The notes below the pieces were generated by a model. The model was not told where the DNA came from, searched no databases, and was given only the letters and a program-made list of their open reading frames with translations. The translations under genes and the position numbers were made by a program. From an uncultured Eubacteriales bacterium (GTDB lineage: Bacteria; Bacillota; Clostridia; Peptostreptococcales; Anaerovoracaceae), in the NCBI GenBank assembly GCA_902786815.1, contig CADADV010000011.1, positions 1 through 56,215 on the forward strand: 56,215 nt of DNA. The letters are read 5' to 3'. Shown piece by piece: positions 24,795 through 32,911 of the stretch; the first letter of the stretch is position 1, and the number at the start of each line of letters is the position of its first letter.

Positions 24795-25835
24795 CTACTC
24801 TTCTGCGAGCTCGCTCATAGCCTGCTCAAGATAAGTGGTATCAATGGCGTTCTTGAAGAATTCCAGATCCTTGGCGTCTTCGATCTGTCCCGCATCCTTG
24901 AGGAACCGGGCCACGTTATAAAGGTTCCGGGCCGCGTTGTCGCTTCCGAAACAGTCGTCGCTCATCTGCTCGTCGATTGTCGGGTAGATGTCCGTCATCT
25001 GTTCATTGATCTCGTCGACGCTGAGTTCGAGCCGTTCCGCTGCGGCTGCTTTTGCTTCATCCGGATCGTCCTTATAGAGCGCCGCACCCTTCTGGACGCC
25101 CTTGAGGAAGGCGACGACCTGATCCGGATTCGCCTCAGCGTATTCTGAACTGACCACATAGAAGTTGTAGGTCGCGTGACCGTTCTTCGCCAGATCCTCC
25201 ACTGTCAGGATGACTTTGCCGCCGGAATTTTTCAGATTGATGAGGGTCGGGTTCCAGGTATAGGCAACATCGATGTCGCCTCTCTGCCATGCGGAATTGA
25301 TAGCGTCCGGATCCATGTCGATGAGTTCCACATCATCTGCTGACAGACCCGCATCCTGCAGCGCGCACAGCAGTCCGTAGTGACCTGAAGAGGCGGATGT
25401 ATAACCGACCTTCTTCCCTTTCAGATCTGCTGCAGAGTTGATGCCGGAATCCTCCTTCGCCACCAGTCCCTCTGTGCCCTGGATCCTGGTAGCGATGTAG
25501 ATGACTTTATAATCGATGCCGCTGGTCAGGCCCACTGCCACAGGCACGATGCCAAAGGCGCCGCCGATGTCCGCACTCTGCGCTTTGAGTGCGTTATTGA
25601 TGTCTCTGCCCGCGTTGAATGTCTCAATATCGATGTCAGGCATGAACTCTTCGAAGAAGCCTTCCGCCTTCGATACGGTACAGCAATCGGACAGATCCTG
25701 CGTCGCAAAGACTGCAGCGCTGCCCCCCTGTCCGTTCTGTTCAGAATCAGATGAAGTATCCCCTCCGCATGCCGTCATGATCATTATGCTAAGCACGGCA
25801 ACTATGATAGCCAAGATCGATTTCCAGTTTTTCAT
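24795..25835 (-). CDS. ABC importer substrate-binding lipoprotein, TauA-like
   Basis: 346 residues with a lipoprotein signal (basic start, hydrophobic helix, MTAC lipobox) and a mature NMT1/SsuA-type fold. The segment SSGHYGLLCALQDAGL, DMDPDAINSAWQRGDID and VAYTWNPTL parallels taurine-binding TauA proteins strikingly. It captures an alkanesulfonate-like or related small anion outside the cell and delivers it to the permease. Contains two adjacent Cys early in the mature protein (LSDCCTVSK), unusual in this family. Confidence 0.85.
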   Translation of the reverse strand: MKNWKSILAIIVAVLSIMIMTACGGDTSSDSEQNGQGGSAAVFATQDLSDCCTVSKAEGFFEEFMPDIDIETFNAGRDINNALKAQSADIGGAFGIVPVAVGLTSGIDYKVIYIATRIQGTEGLVAKEDSGINSAADLKGKKVGYTSASSGHYGLLCALQDAGLSADDVELIDMDPDAINSAWQRGDIDVAYTWNPTLINLKNSGGKVILTVEDLAKNGHATYNFYVVSSEYAEANPDQVVAFLKGVQKGAALYKDDPDEAKAAAAERLELSVDEINEQMTDIYPTIDEQMSDDCFGSDNAARNLYNVARFLKDAGQIEDAKDLEFFKNAIDTTYLEQAMSELAEE

Positions 25836-25882
25836 AAGTGTTTCCTCCGTTAACGAGTATCTTCTTATATCTTGCCTTTCTG

Positions 25883-26680
25883 CTATATCTTCCCTTTCCA
25901 GGGAACGGCTTTTTTCTCGAGGGTGCGAAGGATCCAGTCAAACACGAGACCGGTCACGCCCATGACGATGATGCCCGCGAAGATGATGTCGCTGCGCAGC
26001 CAGTTGCTGGCATCCAGCACGACCCAGCCGATACCGGACGAAGCCGCGACCATTTCCGCCGCGACCAGCGTAGTATATCCATGTCCAAAGGCAGTCCGCA
26101 CGCCGGTAAATATATCCGGCGTCGTATAAGGCAGGATCACCTTCCAGAACATCTGTCTGCTGTCAGCGCCCAGCGTCGCTGCCACGTGAGTATAAGCCTC
26201 CGGGATCTTCGCGACGGAAGCCACGCAGGCGATGTAGATCGGCGGGAAGCACGCCATATACAAAAGCATGATCTTGGAGCTGTCCCCGATGCCGAGCCAC
26301 ATGACGATGACCGTATAGTAAGCCAGCGGCGGAAGAGGACGGATGAATTCGATGATCGGCTGCATGGCGGCTTTGACCTTGTCGTTCATGCCGCTGAGCA
26401 GTCCGAACGGGACTGCTGTGAGTACAGCCAGGAAGAAGGCGGTGAAGAGCCGGAAGAAGCTGGCGCCCAGATGCTGCAGCAGTGTGTTGCCTTTGTATCC
26501 GGATGTGCACAGATCAAGCAAAGCTGCTCCGACGGCGCCGATGGAAGGCACGACTCTGGCGTTGTCCAGCGAGCCGGTGGCAGATGCGATGATCCAGACG
26601 AGGAAGATCACCCCTACCGTAATGCAGGAGATCCAGAAATACCTGCCGTGTTTCTTTTGTTTTTTTGCCTTTGCCGCCAT
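25883..26680 (-). CDS. ABC transporter permease, TauC-like
   Basis: 265 residues with six predicted helices. The EFIRPLPPLAYYTVIVMWLGIGDSSK (split: EFIRPLPPLAYY / WLGIGDSSK) stretch is a TauC hallmark, and the EAA-loop follows (ATLGADSRQMFWKVILP). First gene of the operon; 200 residues upstream is the divergent aldehyde dehydrogenase. Start MAAKAKKQKKHGRY gives a basic cytoplasmic end. Confidence 0.9.
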   Translation of the reverse strand: MAAKAKKQKKHGRYFWISCITVGVIFLVWIIASATGSLDNARVVPSIGAVGAALLDLCTSGYKGNTLLQHLGASFFRLFTAFFLAVLTAVPFGLLSGMNDKVKAAMQPIIEFIRPLPPLAYYTVIVMWLGIGDSSKIMLLYMACFPPIYIACVASVAKIPEAYTHVAATLGADSRQMFWKVILPYTTPDIFTGVRTAFGHGYTTLVAAEMVAASSGIGWVVLDASNWLRSDIIFAGIIVMGVTGLVFDWILRTLEKKAVPWKGKI

Positions 26681-26711
26681 GTATAATCCACCGCTTATAG
26701 ATGTATAATTA

Positions 26712-26740
26712 TTTACAAATAGACAAGAAAATGATATACT
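26712..26740 (+). promoter_or_regulatory. Promoter of aldehyde dehydrogenase gene
   Basis: TTTACA (26712-26717), 17-base spacer, TATACT (26735-26740). It lies in the 126-bp intergenic region shared with the divergent TauC-like operon, so the two units may share a regulator. Confidence 0.75.
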
Positions 26741-26806
26741 TTTTCAAGTTTCATGTCAACCGCTTTGACGCGTGAAACTGCTGCACATACACAGGAGAAA
26801 ACCCAT

Positions 26807-28234
26807 ATGAAAATGCTGATCAACGGCGAGTTCACCGACAGCGTGAGCAAGCAGACAATGGATATATACGACCCCTTCCGGGGCGAGGTGATCGATACGG
26901 TCCCCTGCGCGTGCGCAGAGGACATCGACAAAGCCCTCGATGCAGCCGTGCGCGCCCAGAAAGAATGGGCGCGGGTGCCGGTCTACAAACGCGCGGAGAT
27001 ACTCCTGCGTTTCGTGGAACTGGTGAAAGAAAACACGCAGTCTCTGGCCGAGACTCTCTGCCGGGACAACGGCAAGCCGATCACCCAGGCACTGGGCGAG
27101 ATCGGCAACATTCCCATCGTCGTGCCGGCATTCTGCGAGAGAGCCAAGCACTTCTATGAGACGGTCGTACCGGCCGGGCTGGAGAAAGGCCAGGAGCACT
27201 CGATCCAGTATGTGAAGCGGGAACCGGTGGGCGTGGTGTGCTGCATCATTCCCTTTAACTTCCCGTCGAACCTCTTCTGCCAGAAGGTCATGCCTTCCCT
27301 GCTCATGGGCAACGCGGCCCTGGTGCTGCCGCCCTCCGGGAACCCTCTGACCAACCTGAGGCTGTGCGCGCTGCTGCATGAGGCAGGCGTTCCTGCAGGC
27401 GTCATCCAATGCGTCACTGCGCCGGGTGCAGTCAAGGAGCACGCCGTCAAAGACAAGCGCACATCGTTCATTTCACTGACCGGAAGCACAGAGATCGGCA
27501 TCCGCGTCGCGCAGCTGGCCGCGCCGAATCTGACGCCCTACGCGTTGGAGCTGGGCGGCAACGATGCTTTTGTCGTGTTCGAGGATGCTGATATCGACCG
27601 GGCTGTAGGAGAAGTCTTCCCCGGAAGGCTGGTGAACTCCGGGCAGATCTGCTGTGCGTGCAAACGTTTTATCATCCAGCGCTCTGTCGCGGACGTGTTT
27701 ACCGAGAAGGTCCTTGCGATGATCGACGGTCTTAAGATCGGCGATCCGATGGATCCTGCAACTGACATCTCCTGTCTGATCAACGAGGAAGCCGCTATCA
27801 CCGTAGAAACACAGGTGCAGGACGTGCTCGCCACCGGCGGAGAACTACTGACAGGCGGCTGCCGCAAAGGCACCCACTACGCACCGACGGTCATCACGGA
27901 TGTGACACCTGACATGGACATCGCCCGCGATCTCGAAGTGTTCGGCCCGATCATTCCAATCATCACCTTCGATACGATCGAGGAAGCAATCGAAATCTCG
28001 AACAGCTCCATCTACGGACTGTCCAGCTGCGTCTTTACAGAGGATTATCATAAGATCAAAACCATGTGTGATGCTTTTGAAGCAGGAAATGTGATCGTCA
28101 ACTCCGCTTCGCGCCTGCGGACTTTTGAGATGCCTTTTGGCGGATGGAAGATGAGCGGCGTGGGAACCGAAGGCGTCATGGTCACCTTCCATGAAGTCAC
28201 ACGCACGAAGAACATCGTGCTGACGGGGATGTAA
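26807..28234 (+). CDS. NAD(P)-dependent aldehyde dehydrogenase
   Basis: About 475 residues. The catalytic Cys is in NSGQICCACKRF, the general-base Glu in ALELGGNDAF, the FNFPSNLF loop and GSTEIGIRVAQLA Rossmann segment are present, and the C terminus has EMPFGGWKMSGVGTEG. The start at 26807 is selected for AGGAG 10 bases upstream. It oxidises an aldehyde to an acid. Divergent from an operon with a 4-hydroxybutyrate-dehydrogenase-like enzyme, so it may act as a succinate-semialdehyde (or analogous) dehydrogenase on the same aldehyde. Confidence 0.88.
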   Translation: MKMLINGEFTDSVSKQTMDIYDPFRGEVIDTVPCACAEDIDKALDAAVRAQKEWARVPVYKRAEILLRFVELVKENTQSLAETLCRDNGKPITQALGEIGNIPIVVPAFCERAKHFYETVVPAGLEKGQEHSIQYVKREPVGVVCCIIPFNFPSNLFCQKVMPSLLMGNAALVLPPSGNPLTNLRLCALLHEAGVPAGVIQCVTAPGAVKEHAVKDKRTSFISLTGSTEIGIRVAQLAAPNLTPYALELGGNDAFVVFEDADIDRAVGEVFPGRLVNSGQICCACKRFIIQRSVADVFTEKVLAMIDGLKIGDPMDPATDISCLINEEAAITVETQVQDVLATGGELLTGGCRKGTHYAPTVITDVTPDMDIARDLEVFGPIIPIITFDTIEEAIEISNSSIYGLSSCVFTEDYHKIKTMCDAFEAGNVIVNSASRLRTFEMPFGGWKMSGVGTEGVMVTFHEVTRTKNIVLTGM

Positions 28235-28257
28235 AGAAACAGAATGAATATGGGATG

Positions 28258-29010
28258 CTAACGGGAGGCGCCGCAGCGCTTCCCTTCTTTTTTGAGTTGG
28301 CATTTCTCCCGGAGCACGCATTCATCGCAGGTGGCCAGCCGGCCTGTGACCGGATGATCCGCCAGCCCTATGATGGCCGTAATCGATTTGGACGGACTCA
28401 TCATGTAGCCTTTGCTTAAAGTGATGCCGAGCTGGTTCCGGGCATCCAGAAGGTCCAGCACCTGTTCCTGCATCTCCAGGGGCGAATCACCGTAGCCCGG
28501 GCTGAACCGGGACGTCATGTACAGAGGTGCGGTCCGGCCGCTTTTCGTATCTGCTGCCACTGCATTCTCTGCCGCTGCGTCTGCAGCCAGCTCTGCCCGG
28601 ATCTGTTCCTCCGCCATGTTTGCTGCCCGCTCCGCCAAGACCGAGGCGCCGCTGTCGATGACCACGCCGAGGGCGATCCTGCTGGCCTGTGTTTCACTGA
28701 TCAGCTGGTCGACTGCATGACCCAGCGTGACCGCCATGACCACCGTCCGGCCGCACCCGTCCAGATGCTTTGCCAGTGACGCGCCGCGGGCTGTCAGCTG
28801 CCCTGCGTCCAGCACTTTATAGTTGAACGCCGGCTCAGCCGCATCAAAAAGCAGGCCCTCTGCTTCATCCATCTGGGCCTCGAGCCGGTCGAGAGCAGCG
28901 CGCATCTTTTCATCCGATTCCGCCATCTTCAAATGCTCCTCGTTCACCCCCATCAGTCTGCGCCACGAGCTGCGGTCTATTTTCACATTGTCGTCAAATA
29001 TCAACTTCAT
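28258..29010 (-). CDS. Cobalamin-dependent methionine synthase activation-domain protein
   Basis: 250 residues. SRFSPGYGDSPLEMQEQVL and GYMMSPSKSITAIIGLAD correspond to the AdoMet-binding reactivation domain of MetH as a stand-alone protein. A C-terminal Cys cluster CDECVLREKCQLKKEGKRCG is typical of this clostridial family. It probably reactivates a corrinoid methyltransferase by reductive methylation, but no such methyltransferase is nearby. No Shine-Dalgarno is visible; a -10-like TATACT lies just upstream. Confidence 0.8.
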   Translation of the reverse strand: MKLIFDDNVKIDRSSWRRLMGVNEEHLKMAESDEKMRAALDRLEAQMDEAEGLLFDAAEPAFNYKVLDAGQLTARGASLAKHLDGCGRTVVMAVTLGHAVDQLISETQASRIALGVVIDSGASVLAERAANMAEEQIRAELAADAAAENAVAADTKSGRTAPLYMTSRFSPGYGDSPLEMQEQVLDLLDARNQLGITLSKGYMMSPSKSITAIIGLADHPVTGRLATCDECVLREKCQLKKEGKRCGASR

Positions 29011-29016
29011 AGGGCA

Positions 29017-29060
29017 AGTATACTATACTTTTTGCCTCTGAAAAAGACTTACGATATAAT
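29017..29060. promoter_or_regulatory. Divergent promoters, both nearly leaderless
   Basis: Plus strand: TTGCCT (29032-29037), 17-base spacer, TATAAT (29055-29060), with the cca ATG 10 bases after the -10 box. Minus strand: TATACT (29022-29017) only 6 bases before the ATG at 29010; its -35 box is poor. Neither gene has a Shine-Dalgarno sequence. Confidence 0.6.
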
Positions 29061-29069
29061 GAACTTACC

Positions 29070-30422
29070 ATGGCAAACAAACAGACTACAGACAACTTGA
29101 TACAGGAAATCGCACGAGCTGTCGATGCGAAAGGCGGGAAGGCTTATTACATCGGCGGGTTCGTCCGCGATAAGCTGATGGGTCTGGAGAATAAGGACGT
29201 CGACATCGAGGTGCACGGCGTGCAGCCGGAGGTTCTGCGCGCGATCCTTGAGCAGTTCGGGGAAGTCATCACCATCGGCAAAAGCTTCGGCGTCTACGCG
29301 ATCAGGGGCCTCGACATCGATATCGCAATCCCCCGAAAGGAGAAAAACACGGGCCGGGGACACCGGGATTTCGAGATCTACACGGATCCGTTTCTTGGCG
29401 TGGAGGCTGCGGCCAGAAGGCGGGACTTCACGATCAACGCGATGATGCAGGATGTGCTGACCGGGGAAATCGCAGACTGCTTCGGCGGTCGAGAGGATCT
29501 GAAGAACGGGATCATCCGTCACATCGATCCGGAAGCTTTTATCGAGGATCCTCTGCGCGTGCTGCGGGCGGCACAGTTTGCGTCGCGGTTTGAATTCAAG
29601 GTGGCGGATGAGACCATGGATCTGTGCAGGCAGATCGACCTGTCCGCTCTGCCCCCGGAACGTGTCACTGCCGAACTTAAGAAGGCGCTGTGCAAAGGCA
29701 GGAAGCCTTCGTTGTTCTTCGAGGTGCTGCGCGAAATGGATCAGCTGGACTGCTGGTTCCCGGAGCTTGTCAGCCTGATCGGGCTGGAGCAGGACCCCAT
29801 CTTCCATCCAGAAGGCGACGTATGGAACCATGTCATGGCAGCGCTGGATAAGGCGGTCGCATACCGCGACCGTGCGGAAGAACCTTTCCGTTTCATGCTG
29901 GTACCCCTCGTCCACGATCTGGGCAAGATCGAAACGACAGAAGAAGTCAACGGCAGGATCCACGCATACAATCACGAGGAGGTTGGACTTCCCATCGTGT
30001 CCCATTTCCTGCACAGACTGACCAACGACGCCGGTTTGATCCGGTATGTCATGAACATGACCGAACTGCATATGCGCCCGAACACGGTCGCCTATGCCAA
30101 ATCATCCATCAAAAAAACCAACCGCCTCTTTGACGAAGCGGTCAGTCCTTATGAGTTGATTTTGTTTTCGACAATCGATATGTTCTCCGAACGGTATGAA
30201 GGCGAACGTGAAGACAATCTGGAGTTTCTCCTCGACCGCCTTGAAATCTATAAGGAATATATGTCGCGTCCCTATGTCACCGGAAAGGATCTCATCGACG
30301 CGGGTCTTTCACCCGGTGAGAATTTCAAAGAGATTCTCGGCTACGCCCACAAGCTCCGTCTGGCCGGCGTCCCGAAGGACGAAGCACTAAAGCAGGCGCT
30401 GGCCTACGCTCGCAAGAAGTAA
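29070..30422 (+). CDS. cca: tRNA nucleotidyltransferase (CCA-adding) / HD domain
   Basis: 450 residues. The nucleotidyltransferase head has YIGGFVRDKLMGLENKDVDIEVHG, followed by the RRDFTINAM motif and the RVLRAAQFASRF neck. The C-terminal half carries an HD-type phosphohydrolase region (FHPEGDVWNHVM, VHDLGKIETT, HNHEEVGLP-like). It builds or repairs the 3' CCA end of tRNA. The combination is typical of the Cca-HD family in Firmicutes. Apparently leaderless: the ATG is 9 bases after a perfect TATAAT. Confidence 0.9.
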   Translation: MANKQTTDNLIQEIARAVDAKGGKAYYIGGFVRDKLMGLENKDVDIEVHGVQPEVLRAILEQFGEVITIGKSFGVYAIRGLDIDIAIPRKEKNTGRGHRDFEIYTDPFLGVEAAARRRDFTINAMMQDVLTGEIADCFGGREDLKNGIIRHIDPEAFIEDPLRVLRAAQFASRFEFKVADETMDLCRQIDLSALPPERVTAELKKALCKGRKPSLFFEVLREMDQLDCWFPELVSLIGLEQDPIFHPEGDVWNHVMAALDKAVAYRDRAEEPFRFMLVPLVHDLGKIETTEEVNGRIHAYNHEEVGLPIVSHFLHRLTNDAGLIRYVMNMTELHMRPNTVAYAKSSIKKTNRLFDEAVSPYELILFSTIDMFSERYEGEREDNLEFLLDRLEIYKEYMSRPYVTGKDLIDAGLSPGENFKEILGYAHKLRLAGVPKDEALKQALAYARKK

Positions 30423-30468
30423 GCGAGTCTGCTGCCCGGTCACGCGAACTTATGCGAGGCCATGCAGT

Positions 30469-30555
30469 CAGATCATGACGCCGACGGTGATATCCTTCTC
30501 CTCGATCTTGAATGTCACGTACCTGTCGCCGGGCGAAAGCCCTTCTTCTGGTTCA
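30469..30555 (-). pseudogene. Short coding-like remnant behind GNAT gene
   Basis: One frame ends in a plausible peptide: EPEEGLSPGDRYVTFKI and EEKDITVGVMI, then TGA. It overlaps the GNAT gene end out of frame by only a few bases and has no start codon. It may be the tail of a truncated gene; a frameshift in the GNAT tail is a less likely alternative. Confidence 0.3.
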
Positions 30556-31029
30556 ACTATTCTTCGGATTCAACTTTCGATCTTCGATGATCTTCTCCAT
30601 TTCATAATCGACATCTTCATAGCCGCTCTTCAAATATGCCTTGCGGCCTGCTTCCGAGGCATGCAGGAGCAGCATCGTAACGCCGCGCTTCTTTGCCTCT
30701 TCTTCAACCTTCTCCAGCAGCTGCCCGGCGATGCCCCTGCCCCGGTACTCGTCTGCCGTGTATACATTGCCGACATACCCTGTGCGGCCTGTCTTATTCC
30801 TGAACGACGGCGGGTAATCCATAAAAACGATTGCCGCAGTCGCAATGATTCTGCCGTCTTCTTCTGCGATCCATTCGATCAGTTCGCCGCTCTTCATATA
30901 CTTTTCGAAATACCGGTGGAGATCTTCGTCGATGTCGATGTCCGGCGTCTGCCCCTCGTCCTGGATCTGCTTTTTGCGGATCTCCGAGATTTCAGCGATG
31001 TCTTCCAGTGCTGCTGTTCGGAATTTCAT
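30553..31029 (-). CDS. GNAT family N-acetyltransferase
   Basis: 158 residues of the GCN5-related fold. The acetyl-CoA loop is VYTADEYRGRGIAGQLLEKVEEEAKKRG, given here as YRGRGIAGQLL; the following LLLHASEAGRKAYLKSGY is the usual C-terminal motif. GGGAGG precedes the ATG. Substrate unknown; no operon partner. Confidence 0.88.
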   Translation of the reverse strand: MKFRTAALEDIAEISEIRKKQIQDEGQTPDIDIDEDLHRYFEKYMKSGELIEWIAEEDGRIIATAAIVFMDYPPSFRNKTGRTGYVGNVYTADEYRGRGIAGQLLEKVEEEAKKRGVTMLLLHASEAGRKAYLKSGYEDVDYEMEKIIEDRKLNPKNS

Positions 31030-31534
31030 GTCGCGCGCCTCCCTGCTGTGTTTACTGCTATGCTTATAGTATCACATCTCTGAATCATCTTCCATCGGGT
31101 GTAATTCCCACGTATCATTACCTCATTTTTCATCACACATGCGCTGATTCGTGCTAATTATCCCTCATCCGCCGTCTCAGCTTCCATAACTTTGAAATAT
31201 TTTCCAAACGGATTGTTCGGAAATGTAAAATCCAGCCTGTTAGAGGTGAATTTTCACCTGTTTCATTGGGATAATTACACTAAATCACCTGTAAAATTTC
31301 AAATTATTGCAGCTGGAAAAAACTGGGATGAAAAACCGCACTGTGGTGCGCGATTTTTACACCGAACCGCCCTAGATCGGCACCAGATCGCACCTGCTCG
31401 GCACCAGATCGCACCTGCTCGGCACCAGATCGCACCTGCTCGGCACCGAATCTGCACCGGCATGCCACCGGCCCACCACCGGCTTGCACTTTCAACGGTG
31501 TTTTGTTACACTTCTCGTGGCTTGGAGAGATAAA
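31030..31534. other. Intergenic region with palindrome and tandem repeats
   Basis: About 500 bases without a convincing gene. It holds an AT-rich half (31080-31330) and a GC-rich half (31370-31500) with a 21-bp tandem repeat. AGGTGAA-TT-TTCACCT at 31242-31257 is a clean inverted repeat, with a half-site TCACCTGT about 30 bases downstream. A 113-codon frame runs through it but is low-complexity and without a Shine-Dalgarno. Confidence 0.5.
31378..31440. repeat. Three perfect 21-bp tandem repeats
   Basis: Unit starting CGGCACCAGATCGC and ending CCTGCT, three exact copies at 31378, 31399 and 31420, then a partial fourth (CGGCACC). No spacers. 21 bp equals two helical turns. Confidence 0.9.
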
Positions 31535-32911
31535 ATGCATGACAACAAAGACGACAAGCGAATATATATTCTGAAGGAGGAGCGTCCGGCGAAGGCGATC
31601 GTGGCACTGGGCGTCCCCTTGGTCATGGGCATGTCCATCATGGTGCTGTACAATCTGGTGGACACGTTTTTTATTGGGCTTTTGCATGACGATTACCAGA
31701 TGGCGGCGGTCAACCTGGCCTACCCGGTCATGATGGTCATGATCGCGATCTCAAATATGGTGGGGGCAGGAGCTGCGTCCCTGATCTCAAGGAGCATGGG
31801 AGCCGAAGATTATGCAAAGGCCTCCCACACGCTGACGGCGGGCTTTGTGCTGACCGCGGCGGGCGGTCTGCTCGTTGCAGCATTCGGGCTGATGCTGCTG
31901 CCGCTGATCGTCGATATCCTCGGCGCGAAGAGCAACACGGACGTGTTCACATCCCAGTACGTTATGATCCTCTTTCTCGGCAGCATCTTTATCATGGGCA
32001 ATTACATCTTCGGGCAGCTTTTGCGCAGCGAAGGTTCTGTGAAATACTCCATTGCGGGAATGATCGTCGGAACAGTGGCGAACATCGCTTTGGACCCGCT
32101 CTTTATCTTCGCCTTCGGGCTGCAGATCCGGGGCGCGGCCATCGCGACGGTGCTGGGCAACGCCATCGGTATGGGCGTTTCCGTCTGGTATTACGCAGCC
32201 GGCAAGACGCTGCTGCAGCCCGCCGCCAAATACATCCGGCCGACTGCCGAGATCCTGAAGGAGATCTTCTGGGTCGGCGTTCCTGCAGGACTGGAAACGC
32301 TGCTGACTTCTATCGCATTCATCGTGAACAACAATCTGGCCGTTTCCTACGGCGAGCTTACCGTAGCGGCTATGGGAATCGCCCAGAAGATCATGTCCCT
32401 GGGCAACTACATCTACCAGGGCTTCGCAGCCGGCTCCCAGCCCATTATGGGCTACAATTACGGCGCAAAAAATTACCACCGTATGCTGCAGGTCCTGAAG
32501 GCCGGCATCCTGGTGGTAAGCGGAATCGAGCTGTTTGTTATGCTGATCTACGGAGTCTTCGCTCCATGCTTGATCGATATCTTTACGAATTCGGCCGAAG
32601 TCATCGCCACAGGAAGCAAAGTCCTCCGCGCCATCATGTGCGTCCTGCCCTTCGTCGGTGCTGTATCCATGAGCCGGATGTCCTTCCAGGCGATGGGAAA
32701 ACCCCAGTATGCATTCGGGATCACATTGGTGCGGCAGCTGTTTTTGTACATTCCGCTGCTGCTCCTGCTGAACAACGCTTTCGGATTCGACGGCATGATC
32801 TGGGCTCAGCCGGTCACGGAGGTCATCATGATGGCTGCTTCCGTGACGCTTCTCGTGCGGGTCATCAGGCGACAAATGCCTTCCAGTTCTTCACGCTGTA
32901 CAGAGGAATGA
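31535..32911 (+). CDS. MATE family efflux transporter
   Basis: About 458 residues and twelve predicted helices. Typical motifs: PLVMGMSIMVLYNLVDTFFIG at the start (given here as LVMGMSIMVLYNLVDT), GAGAASLISRSMGA, and GFAAGSQPIMGYNYGAKNY in the second half. It exports cationic compounds with Na+ or H+. The start at 31535 has GGAGA 9 bases upstream. The last 47 bases overlap the end of the convergent DUF1295 gene. Confidence 0.93.
   Translation: MHDNKDDKRIYILKEERPAKAIVALGVPLVMGMSIMVLYNLVDTFFIGLLHDDYQMAAVNLAYPVMMVMIAISNMVGAGAASLISRSMGAEDYAKASHTLTAGFVLTAAGGLLVAAFGLMLLPLIVDILGAKSNTDVFTSQYVMILFLGSIFIMGNYIFGQLLRSEGSVKYSIAGMIVGTVANIALDPLFIFAFGLQIRGAAIATVLGNAIGMGVSVWYYAAGKTLLQPAAKYIRPTAEILKEIFWVGVPAGLETLLTSIAFIVNNNLAVSYGELTVAAMGIAQKIMSLGNYIYQGFAAGSQPIMGYNYGAKNYHRMLQVLKAGILVVSGIELFVMLIYGVFAPCLIDIFTNSAEVIATGSKVLRAIMCVLPFVGAVSMSRMSFQAMGKPQYAFGITLVRQLFLYIPLLLLLNNAFGFDGMIWAQPVTEVIMMAASVTLLVRVIRRQMPSSSSRCTEE

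Noticed and set aside
22823-26680. Complete taurine degradation operon
   Set aside because: No aminotransferase, sulfoacetaldehyde lyase or acetyltransferase is present, so only transport plus dehydrogenases can be supported.
29049-30071. 340-codon minus-strand open frame
   Set aside because: Antisense shadow of cca; no motif, His/Asp/Arg-biased composition typical of frame shadows.
31378-31440. Possible CRISPR array
   Set aside because: Repeats are directly tandem with no spacers, and no cas genes are near.
31192-31533. 113-codon plus-strand frame across the tandem repeats
   Set aside because: Low-complexity (repeated HQIAPAR), no ribosome binding site and no similarity that I recognise; the DNA repeat explains the open frame.
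31787-32875. 362-codon minus-strand open frame
   Set aside because: Antisense to the MATE gene; composition is His/Asp/Glu-rich with no domain.
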